Shown here: one piece after another, positions 25,202-32,163 of the stretch
Numbering within the stretch: position 1 is the stretch's first letter
How the letters are laid out: each line of letters starts with the position of its first letter
Assembly (NCBI GenBank): GCA_934675575.1
Contig: CAKUQQ010000020.1
Location: 1 to 32,163, forward strand
Source: an uncultured Muribaculaceae bacterium
Lineage (GTDB): Bacteria; Bacteroidota; Bacteroidia; Bacteroidales; Muribaculaceae
Direction of reading: 5' to 3'
DNA: 32,163 nucleotides
Made by a program: the position numbers and the translations under genes
Notes under the pieces: generated by a model
Seen by the model: only the letters and a program-made list of their open reading frames with translations
Database searches by the model: none
Told to the model about the DNA's origin: nothing

Positions 25202-25231
25202 CGCCTACAAAATTCAAATCACTACATAATT

Positions 25232-26095
25232 ATGCGTTTCAAGAGAAAACGGAGATGGATTCTCCAACCCGGCCAGCCGCTCACCGAAATCGACCGCCAG
25301 GTGATGTATTGGGAAATGAGGGGCAAGGTGGTTCCTACACGCAACCTTATAAAGACCCCAGAGCAAATTGAGGGCATCAGGCGCAGCGGAGTGGTCAATA
25401 CCGGCTGCCTCGACGAAGTGGAAAAACAAATCCACGCCGGAATGAACACACAAGAAATCGACGACATCTGCATGCAGTATTGCAAAGACCACAATGCCAT
25501 TCCAGCCTGTCTCAACTACGAGGGCTTCCCCAAAAGTGTGTGCACGTCAATCAACGAAGTGGTGTGCCACGGCATTCCCAAGACAACCGACGTGCTGCAA
25601 GAGGGCGACATCGTCAACGTTGACATGACCACAATCGTAGATGGCTACTATGCCGACGCAAGCCGCATGTTCATCATAGGCAAAACCACGCCAGAGAAAG
25701 AGCAACTGGTGCGTGTGGCAAAAGAGTGCCTTGAGATAGGCGCAGAAGCCGCCAAACCCTACTCTTTTGTGGGCGACATAGGCCACGCCATTCAGGAACA
25801 CGCCGAAAAATATGGCTATGGCGTGGTGCGCGACCTCTGCGGCCACGGCGTGGGTCTCGACTTTCACGAGGAGCCGGAGGTGCTGCACTATGGCAAGCGA
25901 GGCACAGGCATGCTGCTGGTGCCGGGCATGGTGTTCACCATAGAGCCAATGATTAACATGGGCACATGGGAAGTGTTTATCGACTCCGATGACAAATATG
26001 GCTGGGAGGTGATTTCGGGCGACGAAAAGCCAAGTGCCCAGTGGGAACACACATTTGTCATGACAGAACATGGGGTGGAGGTGCTCACCCACTGA
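25232..26095 (+). CDS. map: Type I methionine aminopeptidase
   Basis: A 287-residue metalloenzyme that removes the N-terminal Met from nascent proteins. A 40-residue N-terminal extension (RFKRKRRWILQPGQPLTEID) may contact ribosomes. The catalytic pita-bread domain has all five metal ligands: the two Asp in VNVDMTTIVDGYYADASR, His in LCGHGVG, Glu in FTIEPM and Glu in WEHTFV. SINEVVCHGIP is the usual substrate-binding His region. The start at 25232 is the first Met after the promoter box; a 33-codon extension is rejected. A bidirectional terminator follows. Confidence 0.97.
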   Translation: MRFKRKRRWILQPGQPLTEIDRQVMYWEMRGKVVPTRNLIKTPEQIEGIRRSGVVNTGCLDEVEKQIHAGMNTQEIDDICMQYCKDHNAIPACLNYEGFPKSVCTSINEVVCHGIPKTTDVLQEGDIVNVDMTTIVDGYYADASRMFIIGKTTPEKEQLVRVAKECLEIGAEAAKPYSFVGDIGHAIQEHAEKYGYGVVRDLCGHGVGLDFHEEPEVLHYGKRGTGMLLVPGMVFTIEPMINMGTWEVFIDSDDKYGWEVISGDEKPSAQWEHTFVMTEHGVEVLTH

Positions 26096-26127
26096 CATTG
26101 CACCGCACATCGCATAACAACACAATA

Positions 26128-26168
26128 AAAAAGGCAATCCACGGCTAAGCCGCAGATTGCTTTTTTTA
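26128..26168. terminator. Bidirectional intrinsic terminator
   Basis: GCAATC pairs with GATTGC, with an inner CGGC-TAA-GCCG hairpin. T-rich tails lie on both strands (TTTTTTTATT on plus, TTTTTTATT on minus). It can end map and the convergent gene at 26283-26681. Confidence 0.9.
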
Positions 26169-26195
26169 TTACGTCTTTTATATAAAACGTATATG

Positions 26196-26249
26196 GGCAA
26201 AAATGGGAGACGCGTACCACTACGAATCTCCCAAGGATTTAAACCCATG
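26196..26249. other. Unassigned strong stem-loop between convergent genes
   Basis: Plus strand GGGAGA-CG-CGT-ACCACT-ACG-AA-TCTCCC folds into a 6-bp stem, a symmetric 2x2 internal loop and a 3-bp apical stem. An outer ATGGG/CCCAT pair encloses it. It lies between the map terminator and the stop of the gene at 26283. Just before it, TTTTATATAAAA is a perfect palindrome (26175-26186). It is not a tRNA: no anticodon or T-arm can be drawn. Confidence 0.4.
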
Positions 26250-26282
26250 TAATATTAGACAAGGTTAGTACGAAAAGTTATA

Positions 26283-26681
26283 CTAAAGGATATTTGTCAC
26301 AATTTGTGCTGCTTCGCCCTCAAATGTCACCACGTCGCTTATGGGTTGGAATCCAAAATCCACATACCGGAAAAGCTGGTAGGCGGCAAACTGGCGGTCG
26401 GCCGACACACAGGCCTCAAGCCTGCAACTGCTCACGTCAACTGCCTTGATTTTCGGGCCAAGTCGTTTTGCTGCTTCGGCCAACGCTTTGGCCGGAGTGC
26501 TCAGCAAGGCCATCACGCAGTGTTCCACTTCGGGTGTGAAGCATTTGATGCTTATGCTCACCTTGCTTTGAGTGGGCTTATACACAAGTTTCTTGCTCAA
26601 GCCCCAAAACGATTTCACAATTTCAATGTTCGTGTTGTCTGTTATGGCCTTTGCCATTTCCAGACTCGATATATTCGCCAT
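26283..26681 (-). CDS. Protein of unknown function behind a structured leader
   Basis: A 132-residue soluble protein without signal peptide or membrane segment (starts MANISSLEMAKAITDNTNIE). It has four Cys spread over KCFTPEVEHCV and SSCRLEACV. A mixed alpha/beta fold is likely; no motif is recognised. The ATG lies about 12 nt after the T-run of a 110-nt hairpin-rich leader (26693-26802), a spacing typical of genes controlled by transcription attenuation. The shared terminator at 26128 ends it. Confidence 0.65.
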   Translation of the reverse strand: MANISSLEMAKAITDNTNIEIVKSFWGLSKKLVYKPTQSKVSISIKCFTPEVEHCVMALLSTPAKALAEAAKRLGPKIKAVDVSSCRLEACVSADRQFAAYQLFRYVDFGFQPISDVVTFEGEAAQIVTNIL

Positions 26682-26692
26682 AAAATGTATCT

Positions 26693-26802
26693 CAAATAAA
26701 AAAGCTGTTTTGACCTTTTACCGAGAGTTTCTGCCGGCATAAGCCGGCTCTAACGTTTATTTCTCAAAAAGCTTGCAGCCTTCCAAAGGGCAAAACAGCT
26801 TT
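26693..26802 (-). ncRNA. Structured leader RNA or small RNA ending in a terminator-like stem
   Basis: On the minus strand AAAGCTGTTTTG (26791-26802) pairs perfectly with CAAAACAGCTTT (26701-26712), followed by TTTATTT. Inside are GCCGGC-TTAT-GCCGGC flanked by AGAG/CTCT, and CCTT-TGG-AAGG, which competes with CCTTT/AAAGG extending the long stem. A near-consensus -7 box (TATTTTTTG, 26806-26814, one base too long) would start the RNA at the base of the long stem. It is either a riboswitch/attenuator for the next gene or a stand-alone sRNA. I match no known class. Confidence 0.55.
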
Positions 26803-26981
26803 CGTCAAAAAATAAATAGATTAATTTGTATGTGTGTGTTTAACTTTTGCTGGTATTAAACATAGTATTAAGGCTACAACGTTTCACACGTTACCATTCC
26901 TGTCAACTGTTATTGTCTGGCAGAAATGGCTAAGATTGGTTGTCGCGTTTCCGCCTCCGTTTGAGGTTACAATAACAAAAG

Positions 26982-27407
26982 TCAACGGATTATGTGCCGC
27001 AGCACTATGGCATAACAACTGCTTGCAGCACAAAAGTGTGGAATCAATGATGACATTCCGCTAAGCGTTGACCTGAAAAGTAACGTGTCAAGACACTGCA
27101 AAATGCCACATCTATTTATTGTTAGACGTAATTTGTTCTGTGATGTCGTGGTTTGGTTGGGGCGCGAGCATGAGCTTGGCAGCTGCACTTCAGCACCGCA
27201 CACGGCGGCCATTGGCTTTTCGCTATCAAACTTGCCACTATGCTCATCATTCTGCTCTTCGGCAGGCATGGTCAAGTTTCCTCTGTCGGCTGTGAACGCT
27301 TCGTCAATCTGCAGCTCCGTGCTCTGAGCAAGTTCCATCACAGGAGCATTATTGCCACTCACAGCAAATGCAGCCATCGCGCACACAAACAGCGACAGCA
27401 GACGCAT
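26982..27407 (-). CDS. Doubtful exported protein
   Basis: An open frame of 141 residues from ATG 27407 (alternatives 27434 and 27437). The N-terminus looks like a real signal peptide (MRLLSLFVCAMAAFAVSG) followed by an acidic, Gln/Glu-rich stretch (ELAQSTELQIDEAFTADRG). A good promoter box (27447-27454) lies directly upstream. The second half, from about residue 75, has atypical composition (many Leu, Cys, Ser, Arg) and may be read-through in a wrong frame after an indel. It may be a short exported peptide or a decaying gene. Confidence 0.4.
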   Translation of the reverse strand: MRLLSLFVCAMAAFAVSGNNAPVMELAQSTELQIDEAFTADRGNLTMPAEEQNDEHSGKFDSEKPMAAVCGAEVQLPSSCSRPNQTTTSQNKLRLTINRCGILQCLDTLLFRSTLSGMSSLIPHFCAASSCYAIVLRHIIR

Positions 27408-27446
27408 AACGACTATATGTGAAAAGCACTTCATCATTTTATTCAG

Positions 27447-27454
27447 CAAATATA
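27447..27454 (-). promoter_or_regulatory. -7 box upstream of the doubtful exported ORF
   Basis: Minus strand TATATTTG. It lies only 10 bp before the first ATG (27437), which is why the inner start 27407 is preferred. Nothing else is seen in 27455-27596. Confidence 0.5.
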
Positions 27455-27596
27455 CAAAAAATAAACATTTGCCCACCCCATTTCACTAAAATATATTTTT
27501 CTCAACCGCCGTGTGGCTGCGCCTTGCAGCCAGTTCCGCAGACAGCAGACAACATTCTTTAACCACTGCTTAACACACACCAATCCTTTTTTTTCG

Positions 27597-27604
27597 TTAA
27601 TTTG
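27597..27604 (+). promoter_or_regulatory. Possible -7 box of the metallophosphoesterase gene
   Basis: TTAATTTG, one position off the TAnnTTTG consensus and of the same form as the box before map; 20 bp before the start codon. No -33 element seen. Confidence 0.35.
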
Positions 27605-27624
27605 CAAGCACTATCAGCCAGCGA

Positions 27625-28443
27625 ATGAGACATTCACATGCAGTCATAACATCTATAATAGTAATAGTGCTTGCGGCAACTGTCACCGGTTGTCGCTACA
27701 TCGACTATCACCCCTACGATGTTGACGTGTCAGGCCCTACCGACATCAACGGCGTCAACGCCAAACTCATTGAGGAGCAATGCCACGGACGCGACACCAT
27801 TCGTTTTGTCGCCACAGGCGACACACAAGGCTTCTACGACGACACACGCGACTTCGTGAGAAGTGTCAATAAGCGTGACAGCATCGACTTTGTTGTGCAC
27901 GACGGCGATCTCACAGACTATGGCACCATGAACGAATTTAAGTGGCAGCGCAACCTTCTCAACAAGCTCCGTTGCCCCTACGTTGTGACCATAGGCAATC
28001 ACGATTGCCTCGGCACTGGCAAGCAGTCGTTTCAGAAGATATTCGGAGCAACCGACTTTGCCTTCATAGCCGGGCGCACCAAGTTTGTGATGCTCAACAC
28101 CAACAGCCTGGAATATGACTACTCGGTGGCAGTGCCCGACTTCGACTTCATCGGCAAGCAAGACACCACGCGAGCCGGCGAGTTCTCGCAAACCATCGTC
28201 ACGATGCACGCACACCCGTTTGCCGACGTGTTCAACAACAACGTGGCCAACACTTTTGAGTTTTTCATCAACCGCTTGCCAGGCATTCTGTTCTGCATCA
28301 ACGGGCACGACCACACCATGCTGCAAAAAGCATATTTCGACGACGGACTGCTCTACTACCAGACGTCGAGCATTGACCACCGTACCTACTATGTGTTCAC
28401 CGTTACGCCCCAAGGCTACACCTATGAGATTGTTGATTTTTAA
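27625..28443 (+). CDS. Calcineurin-like metallophosphoesterase lipoprotein
   Basis: A 272-residue envelope enzyme. The signal peptide ends in lipobox TVTGC (acylated Cys23). The dinuclear-metal phosphoesterase motifs are in order: ATGDTQG at 63-69 (Gln-Gly where many members have His), HDGDLTD at 92-98, GNHD at 124-127, HAHPF at 195-199 and GHDH at 227-230. The substrate cannot be deduced; nucleotides, phospholipids or phosphoproteins are known for relatives. The last 20 bp overlap the next gene, so the two are translationally coupled. Confidence 0.9.
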   Translation: MRHSHAVITSIIVIVLAATVTGCRYIDYHPYDVDVSGPTDINGVNAKLIEEQCHGRDTIRFVATGDTQGFYDDTRDFVRSVNKRDSIDFVVHDGDLTDYGTMNEFKWQRNLLNKLRCPYVVTIGNHDCLGTGKQSFQKIFGATDFAFIAGRTKFVMLNTNSLEYDYSVAVPDFDFIGKQDTTRAGEFSQTIVTMHAHPFADVFNNNVANTFEFFINRLPGILFCINGHDHTMLQKAYFDDGLLYYQTSSIDHRTYYVFTVTPQGYTYEIVDF

Positions 28444-29110
28444 CATATTATCAGCAATATCGCTATTTGTCTCGGCAACAGCACCACAGTCTGTAGCCGC
28501 AGCCGACAGTGTGAGCCTTGCCACAACCACTACGAACACCACCTACATACACCGGCTCGAACGCTACAAACACTTGTGGCAGAGCCTCATTCCAAAGGGA
28601 AATAAGCTACAGTTTGCCGGCAATATGGGCATGTTCTCATTAGGCCCCACATGGATTTACGGCAAAAACCGCCAGTGGGAAACAACTCTCATGTTCGGCT
28701 TTATACCCAAGCACAGCTCCGACAAAGTGCGCCTCACATTCACGCTCAAAGAAGACTTCGTGCCGTGGAGCATAAAGCTGCCATGCCGCTTGTCGTGGAT
28801 AGAATTCAAACCTCTTGCCACAGGCATCTATCTCAACACAGTGTTGAGCAACGAGTTTTGGACAAGTTTGCCAAAAAAATACCCAAACGGCTACTACTGG
28901 TTTGCCACGCGCCTACGGCCCAACATCTACCTAGGCGAACGGCTTGAGTTCAACATTCCGGAGAGCCGTCGCCAGATTGCCAAAAGCATCTGCGTGTTCT
29001 ATGAGATAAGCACATGCGACTACTTTATCATACAAAAAATCCACAACAAGCACTTCTCCCCCGAAAAATTCCTCACGCTCTCCCTCGGTCTCCAGTTCGA
29101 GTGGCTGTAA
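28424..29110 (+). CDS. Exported protein coupled to the metallophosphoesterase
   Basis: A 228-residue protein with a Sec signal peptide (MRLLIFNILSAISLFVSATA, Ala-rich cleavage region). The mature part is rich in aromatic residues and alternating patterns (GNMGMFSLGPTWIYGKN, TTLMFGFIP, LRPNIYLGERLEF) and ends LSLGLQFEWL, which suggests a small outer-membrane beta-barrel, though no family is recognised. Start at 28424 is chosen for the signal peptide and lies inside the end of the upstream gene (20-bp overlap). The longer open frame back to 28115 is a shadow. Confidence 0.75.
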   Translation: MRLLIFNILSAISLFVSATAPQSVAAADSVSLATTTTNTTYIHRLERYKHLWQSLIPKGNKLQFAGNMGMFSLGPTWIYGKNRQWETTLMFGFIPKHSSDKVRLTFTLKEDFVPWSIKLPCRLSWIEFKPLATGIYLNTVLSNEFWTSLPKKYPNGYYWFATRLRPNIYLGERLEFNIPESRRQIAKSICVFYEISTCDYFIIQKIHNKHFSPEKFLTLSLGLQFEWL

Positions 29111-29417
29111 ACCACCTACAGTGACCACCCCTCACTTTTGTGGCTGCACATCACTCTTTCTACGCATCTTCTGCATTGACTATATAAAGGGGGCATAATT
29201 TGTAGCAATGATTTCAAAAGGATTCTGTTCAAACAATCAGGAGCTCCACAAAAACATCTAAACTAAACCACCCCAACAAAAACAAATTTCGCCTTTATTA
29301 ACTATTTTTATTCATATTTTTATTAAAATTTGTATTGCAAAAAAATATTTTATATTTTTACAACAGAAATATAAATAAGAAATCAACCTTACAAAAAACA
29401 TTTTAAACCATATTATT
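29111..29417. other. AT-rich intergenic gap
   Basis: A 307-bp stretch, increasingly AT-rich towards 29400. It has TATATTTTTAC near 29350 as a weak promoter-like box for the gene at 29418. I see no ORF, hairpin terminator or repeat that I can support. It marks a shift from the GC-richer backbone to the AT-rich islet. Confidence 0.5.
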
Positions 29418-30176
29418 ATGAACCAATTTCTTTCTTTTTTCAACGACGACTATACAGTCGAAAACAAACCATTTTTCAAACGCTGGATTGACAAACTAGT
29501 TAACATCATTGACAATGGCAAGATATTCCGCAAGCCGCCCACTTACTTCTACCGTTTCTTTGGTATAGTATGCATGTTTTTCGCGATATTTATCGCAGTC
29601 ATACCGTTCTGCGAGCGTCCGACAAGCAACTTTGAATACGTTGTTTGGGGACTTGCACACTCTATTACATGCAATTACTTTAATGCTTTTATTTTCCTTT
29701 TGGTAACATTGTCTGCAGGCTCTTTCAATCTATTATTTTGGATAAACCGGTCCAACAAATTGCGCTCACGTGTTCCAACCGGGAGTGATATTGTTGTAAT
29801 TCCTGTCGTAGCCGACATCTTACAAAGTTTTTTAGAATGGATTGGATATACAATAATGCTTTTTGTACCCATCTATTCTATTTATTACGGAATTTTCGGC
29901 CAACTTTTTGAAGCTTACAGTGCAAATGGTTCTTTTCCTGACTTTGACACTTACAAGTCCATCTTTATTTTTAAAATTTTCTTTAGCATCGGTGCTGTTA
30001 TTGGCGGATACATTATCATAACACTCGGACATTTCTTTGGTGAGAATATAAAAGCCATTGCTACAATAACTAATAATGTGCGCGACCTTGGTGATATACA
30101 TCGTGCTGTGACAATGAACACTGATATTTCGCAAGCAGAGCAACAACCCACGACAAGCAACACAAAAGAAATCTAA
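29418..30176 (+). CDS. Polytopic membrane protein of unknown function
   Basis: A 252-residue protein with about four membrane helices: about 45-65 (FYRFFGIVCMFFAIFIAVIPF), 88-107 (YFNAFIFLLVTLSAGSFNLL), 138-160 (LEWIGYTIMLFVPIYSIYYG) and 183-208 (IFKIFFSIGAVIGGYIIITLGHF). The C-terminal tail of about 45 residues is soluble (DIHRAVTMNTDISQAEQQ). Codon use is AT-rich, unlike the housekeeping genes. It is separated by only 7 bp from the following zinc-ribbon gene, so the two form an operon. Family not recognised. Confidence 0.75.
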   Translation: MNQFLSFFNDDYTVENKPFFKRWIDKLVNIIDNGKIFRKPPTYFYRFFGIVCMFFAIFIAVIPFCERPTSNFEYVVWGLAHSITCNYFNAFIFLLVTLSAGSFNLLFWINRSNKLRSRVPTGSDIVVIPVVADILQSFLEWIGYTIMLFVPIYSIYYGIFGQLFEAYSANGSFPDFDTYKSIFIFKIFFSIGAVIGGYIIITLGHFFGENIKAIATITNNVRDLGDIHRAVTMNTDISQAEQQPTTSNTKEI

Positions 30177-30183
30177 AAGGAAG

Positions 30184-31377
30184 ATGAAAACACTTGATTT
30201 CAAACCAGTTAAAAGGTGTGAGCATTGTGGGCATTTGATTCCACGAAACTCACAAACATGTCCGTATTGTAATGGCTTATACTCCAGCAATTTTTCCGGC
30301 ATCAACATTAATGCGCCTCTTGCTAAAACGCCAAAAGAGTCGAAGCCTCTGAGCCCAAAAGCAAAACGAAACATAATCATAGGCTCCGCTGCATTCTTGG
30401 CCTTAATAGTCATATTCTTTGCTTATCAAATTTTCATGAACTCACGCGTGCTTGAAAAGTCTATTTTCGAGCCACTTGATAAAAACACTGTAGCAGCAAT
30501 AACAGAAAAAGACCCCACATTTGCCACATTCTATCAACAATGTTCCATAATAAGGGAAACTGTCGAAGCAAACGAAGACGTAAAAAAGTATCGTAACATA
30601 ACATATAAGCAGTTACAGGAATACATGAACCATTATGGTAACAAAATGTGGTGTGATGAGCAAGCCAAAAAAGCAATACAGGAATATGAGCAAAATGTGC
30701 ACTCAAAAATACTACAAAACGAAAAAAACATCATCGACAAATGGCAAAAGTATCTTGACGAACACGACCCGTCCAAATTCATCACTATAGATGTAAAATA
30801 CTCCTATCAGAATAGCGACTGGGGTCCTGTTCCAATCTGGTATTACATAGTAAAGTATCCAAAAGGCAACTTATCCGAATGTGATGCTGTGGTGACAATA
30901 ACAAGAAAAGATGACAACGAAGACACAAATGAGTATTTCTATTCAGAACCTCAAATGAACGTCACTCTTCCTGACCTACTCACACACAACACGCCAGACG
31001 ATGCCTGTATGGCAAACTCCTATGACAGCAACTATTGGAACTATTATAAAGTTGCCGTAAGCGTAAACAGCATTACTCTCGCACATGGCGCAAAAATCAG
31101 CACAAGCGACATTGAAACAGTGCCTGCTGAAATGAGAGCATATCTTGATGACAAGAGCGAAGAAAACGAAGTCAAAATGATAAAGGCTCTCATTCAGCCC
31201 AATTATCCTTCAAAAGAAGAATATGCTCTGCAAAAAATAAAAGAAGCGCTGAAGGACTTGAATGCAAATTGCTATGAACTGATAGAAAAAGTCAGCCAAT
31301 ACAACAGCATTTTTCAATGTGCATACACACCAACAGCAACAGTGTCAACATCAGTAGCGACCGAAAACCAACAATAG
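30184..31377 (+). CDS. Zinc-ribbon, single-TM protein of unknown function
   Basis: A 397-residue protein. An N-terminal zinc ribbon (CEHCGHL at about 12-18 and CPYC at about 27-30) faces the cytoplasm. A linker (about 31-59) leads to one membrane helix (about 61-81, NIIIGSAAFLALIVIFFAYQ). The large C-terminal part is probably periplasmic: a helical region (about 95-190) and a beta-rich domain around DVKYSYQNSDWGPVPIWYYI and YFYSEPQMNVTLPDLL. This ribbon-TM-ectodomain layout recalls TcaA/YvbJ-type proteins, without evident sequence similarity. Second gene of the AT-rich pair; terminator at 31404. Confidence 0.75.
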   Translation: MKTLDFKPVKRCEHCGHLIPRNSQTCPYCNGLYSSNFSGININAPLAKTPKESKPLSPKAKRNIIIGSAAFLALIVIFFAYQIFMNSRVLEKSIFEPLDKNTVAAITEKDPTFATFYQQCSIIRETVEANEDVKKYRNITYKQLQEYMNHYGNKMWCDEQAKKAIQEYEQNVHSKILQNEKNIIDKWQKYLDEHDPSKFITIDVKYSYQNSDWGPVPIWYYIVKYPKGNLSECDAVVTITRKDDNEDTNEYFYSEPQMNVTLPDLLTHNTPDDACMANSYDSNYWNYYKVAVSVNSITLAHGAKISTSDIETVPAEMRAYLDDKSEENEVKMIKALIQPNYPSKEEYALQKIKEALKDLNANCYELIEKVSQYNSIFQCAYTPTATVSTSVATENQQ

Positions 31378-31403
31378 GTCAACTTAGTTCAAAATATAAC
31401 AAC

Positions 31404-31445
31404 ACCCCAACAAATTCTATATGTTTTGCTGGGGCGTTTTCTTGC
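31404..31445 (+). terminator. Intrinsic terminator of the AT-rich gene pair
   Basis: CCCCA-A-CAAA pairs with TTTG-C-TGGGG around an AT-rich loop, followed by CGTTTTCTT, 27 bp after the stop. Confidence 0.75.
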
Positions 31446-31473
31446 CCAAATTAACAGCCATATTGGCTAATGT

Positions 31474-31722
31474 GTGCTGACTTGTGCGTTTACATTCTCA
31501 GCTTTGTTGGTTCGTCGGTTGCATGACACCTCAAATTCAGGTCTCTGGGCACTCTTAATATTGCTATCAGGGCCTGGTGTGATAGTGCTTTTCATATTCA
31601 CACTTTTATCCAGTAGTGGTGATAACAAATATGGCAAAACACCTCTATACATGCCAGAGTTGCCAGAAAACGATTACACAAACCAATACACACCTCCCCA
31701 ACACGACCGTCACAGCGCATAA
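31474..31722 (+). pseudogene. DUF805 protein remnant (C-terminal half only)
   Basis: The frame carries the hallmark of DUF805 membrane proteins, VRRLHDTSNSGLWALL, a hydrophobic segment (LLSGPGVIVLFIFTLL) and GDNKYGKTP, matching the family's RRLHDTGRSGWW ... NxYGxxP pattern. The N-terminal half with its first membrane helices is missing: an in-frame TAA sits at 31468, the only possible start is a GTG, and no promoter is visible. The sequence upstream belongs to the terminator of the previous gene, pointing to a deletion that removed the 5' half. The composite repeat begins 18 bp downstream. An expressed short protein cannot be fully excluded. Confidence 0.65.
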
Positions 31723-31740
31723 CGAGCCACCAATAATGCT

Positions 31741-32163
31741 ATACGCGTACCTCCGGCACGCATTGGGTGTGAGCCACCCACACCCCTCCGACCGTCGCTG
31801 TCGCTCCTCAGTCGGAGGTTACCTGCACACGAGCCCCTCCAGAGCTCTCCACCCTATCACCAACTAACTCCCAATACCCCAAACAAACAAACAACCAAAC
31901 AACCTATCCACTCTTATCAACAACAAACACAAACCACTCACACTCACCAATGAGCCCCCAACAGCCCTACAAACGACAATGACCTATGATACTACAGCGA
32001 CAATCGCACACAACGCATTGCTTGCACCATGATATTGCCTCGCCGTAACCAACCAGTCAGGAGTAAGGGAAAGGGGGAGTGTGCCGGAGGTACACGTTTA
32101 CTTGGTAGCCCACGACTGAGGAGCGGCAGCGACGGTCGTGGGTTCTTGTAACACCCCAAAAGC
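31741..32163 (+). repeat. Composite dispersed repeat, right end cut by the window (unit 2)
   Basis: Same module order as unit 1 read on its minus strand. In sequence: ATACG and the 17-mer (31745-31761); the constant-loop hairpin (31785-31818); the left-arm block GGTTACCT...GAGCCCCTCCAGAGCTC (31817-31851); a C/A-rich, G-poor centre (about 31852-32060); an inverted 17-mer (32079-32095); and an inverted constant-loop hairpin (32109-32142). Then comes ACACCCCA, which unit 1 also has before its terminal repeat. The outer inverted repeat should lie just past the window end. No ORF spans the unit. Confidence 0.85.

Noticed and set aside
26196..26249. tRNA gene or tRNA-derived attachment site
   Set aside because: GGTTTAAATCC on the minus strand hints at a T-arm, but no acceptor stem, anticodon arm or 7-nt T-loop can be drawn.

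Overview
The window reads as a chromosomal contig from a gut Bacteroidales bacterium, most likely Muribaculaceae (S24-7). The partial 16S rRNA has the signature of that group. Promoters follow the Bacteroidetes pattern TTTG-N19/20-TAnnTTTG, and the gene set fits (DUF3127 SSB-like protein, BACON/BspA lipoprotein, OmpA porin, DUF4827-like lipoprotein). The contig appears to end in multicopy sequence on both sides: a 16S gene at the left and a dispersed repeat at the right.

Layout. 1-1220 (-): 5' part of a 16S gene with its leader and a near-perfect rrn promoter. 1401-2790 (-): a TerB-like protein and an exported protein of unknown function. 2877-3061 (-): a promoter-to-terminator unit of about 150 nt with no recognised gene, next to tRNA-Cys. 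3260-8952 (-): a tightly coupled operon dsbD-mazG-topB-Nudix-small Cys-rich membrane protein. 9070-12240 (+): nrnA-like DHH phosphoesterase, DUF4827-like lipoprotein and glmM. 12257-15168: a small conserved-looking protein (-), a highly expressed OmpA-type porin (+), and a coupled pair whose first member is a zinc-ribbon protein (+). 15181-15636: a composite repeat. 15750-18428 (-): rsfS-small membrane protein-ftsH operon. 18492-21871: an exported protein, a DUF3127 SSB-like protein and a thioredoxin lipoprotein (+), facing a BACON/BspA lipoprotein (-) whose promoter carries a nine-G tract. 21913-26168: alaS (-) against merR and map (+), with promoters that face each other. 26283-26814 (-): a small unknown gene behind a structured, terminator-like leader. 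27447-29110: a doubtful exported ORF (-), then a metallophosphoesterase lipoprotein translationally overlapped by another exported protein (+). 29418-31722 (+): an AT-rich accessory islet with a polytopic membrane protein, a zinc-ribbon/single-TM protein and a DUF805 remnant. 31741-32163: a second copy of the composite repeat, cut by the window end.

Most genes are housekeeping: cell-envelope redox, nucleotide sanitation, topology, cell-wall precursor supply, membrane proteolysis, ribosome silencing, alanyl-tRNA charging and N-terminal methionine removal. The least explained material is non-coding. It comprises (i) the composite repeat, about 450 bp with imperfect terminal inverted repeats, a 17-mer hairpin module and a second hairpin with compensatory stem changes around an 18-nt constant loop; (ii) the orphan transcript near tRNA-Cys; and (iii) the about 110-nt leader RNA at 26693-26802.
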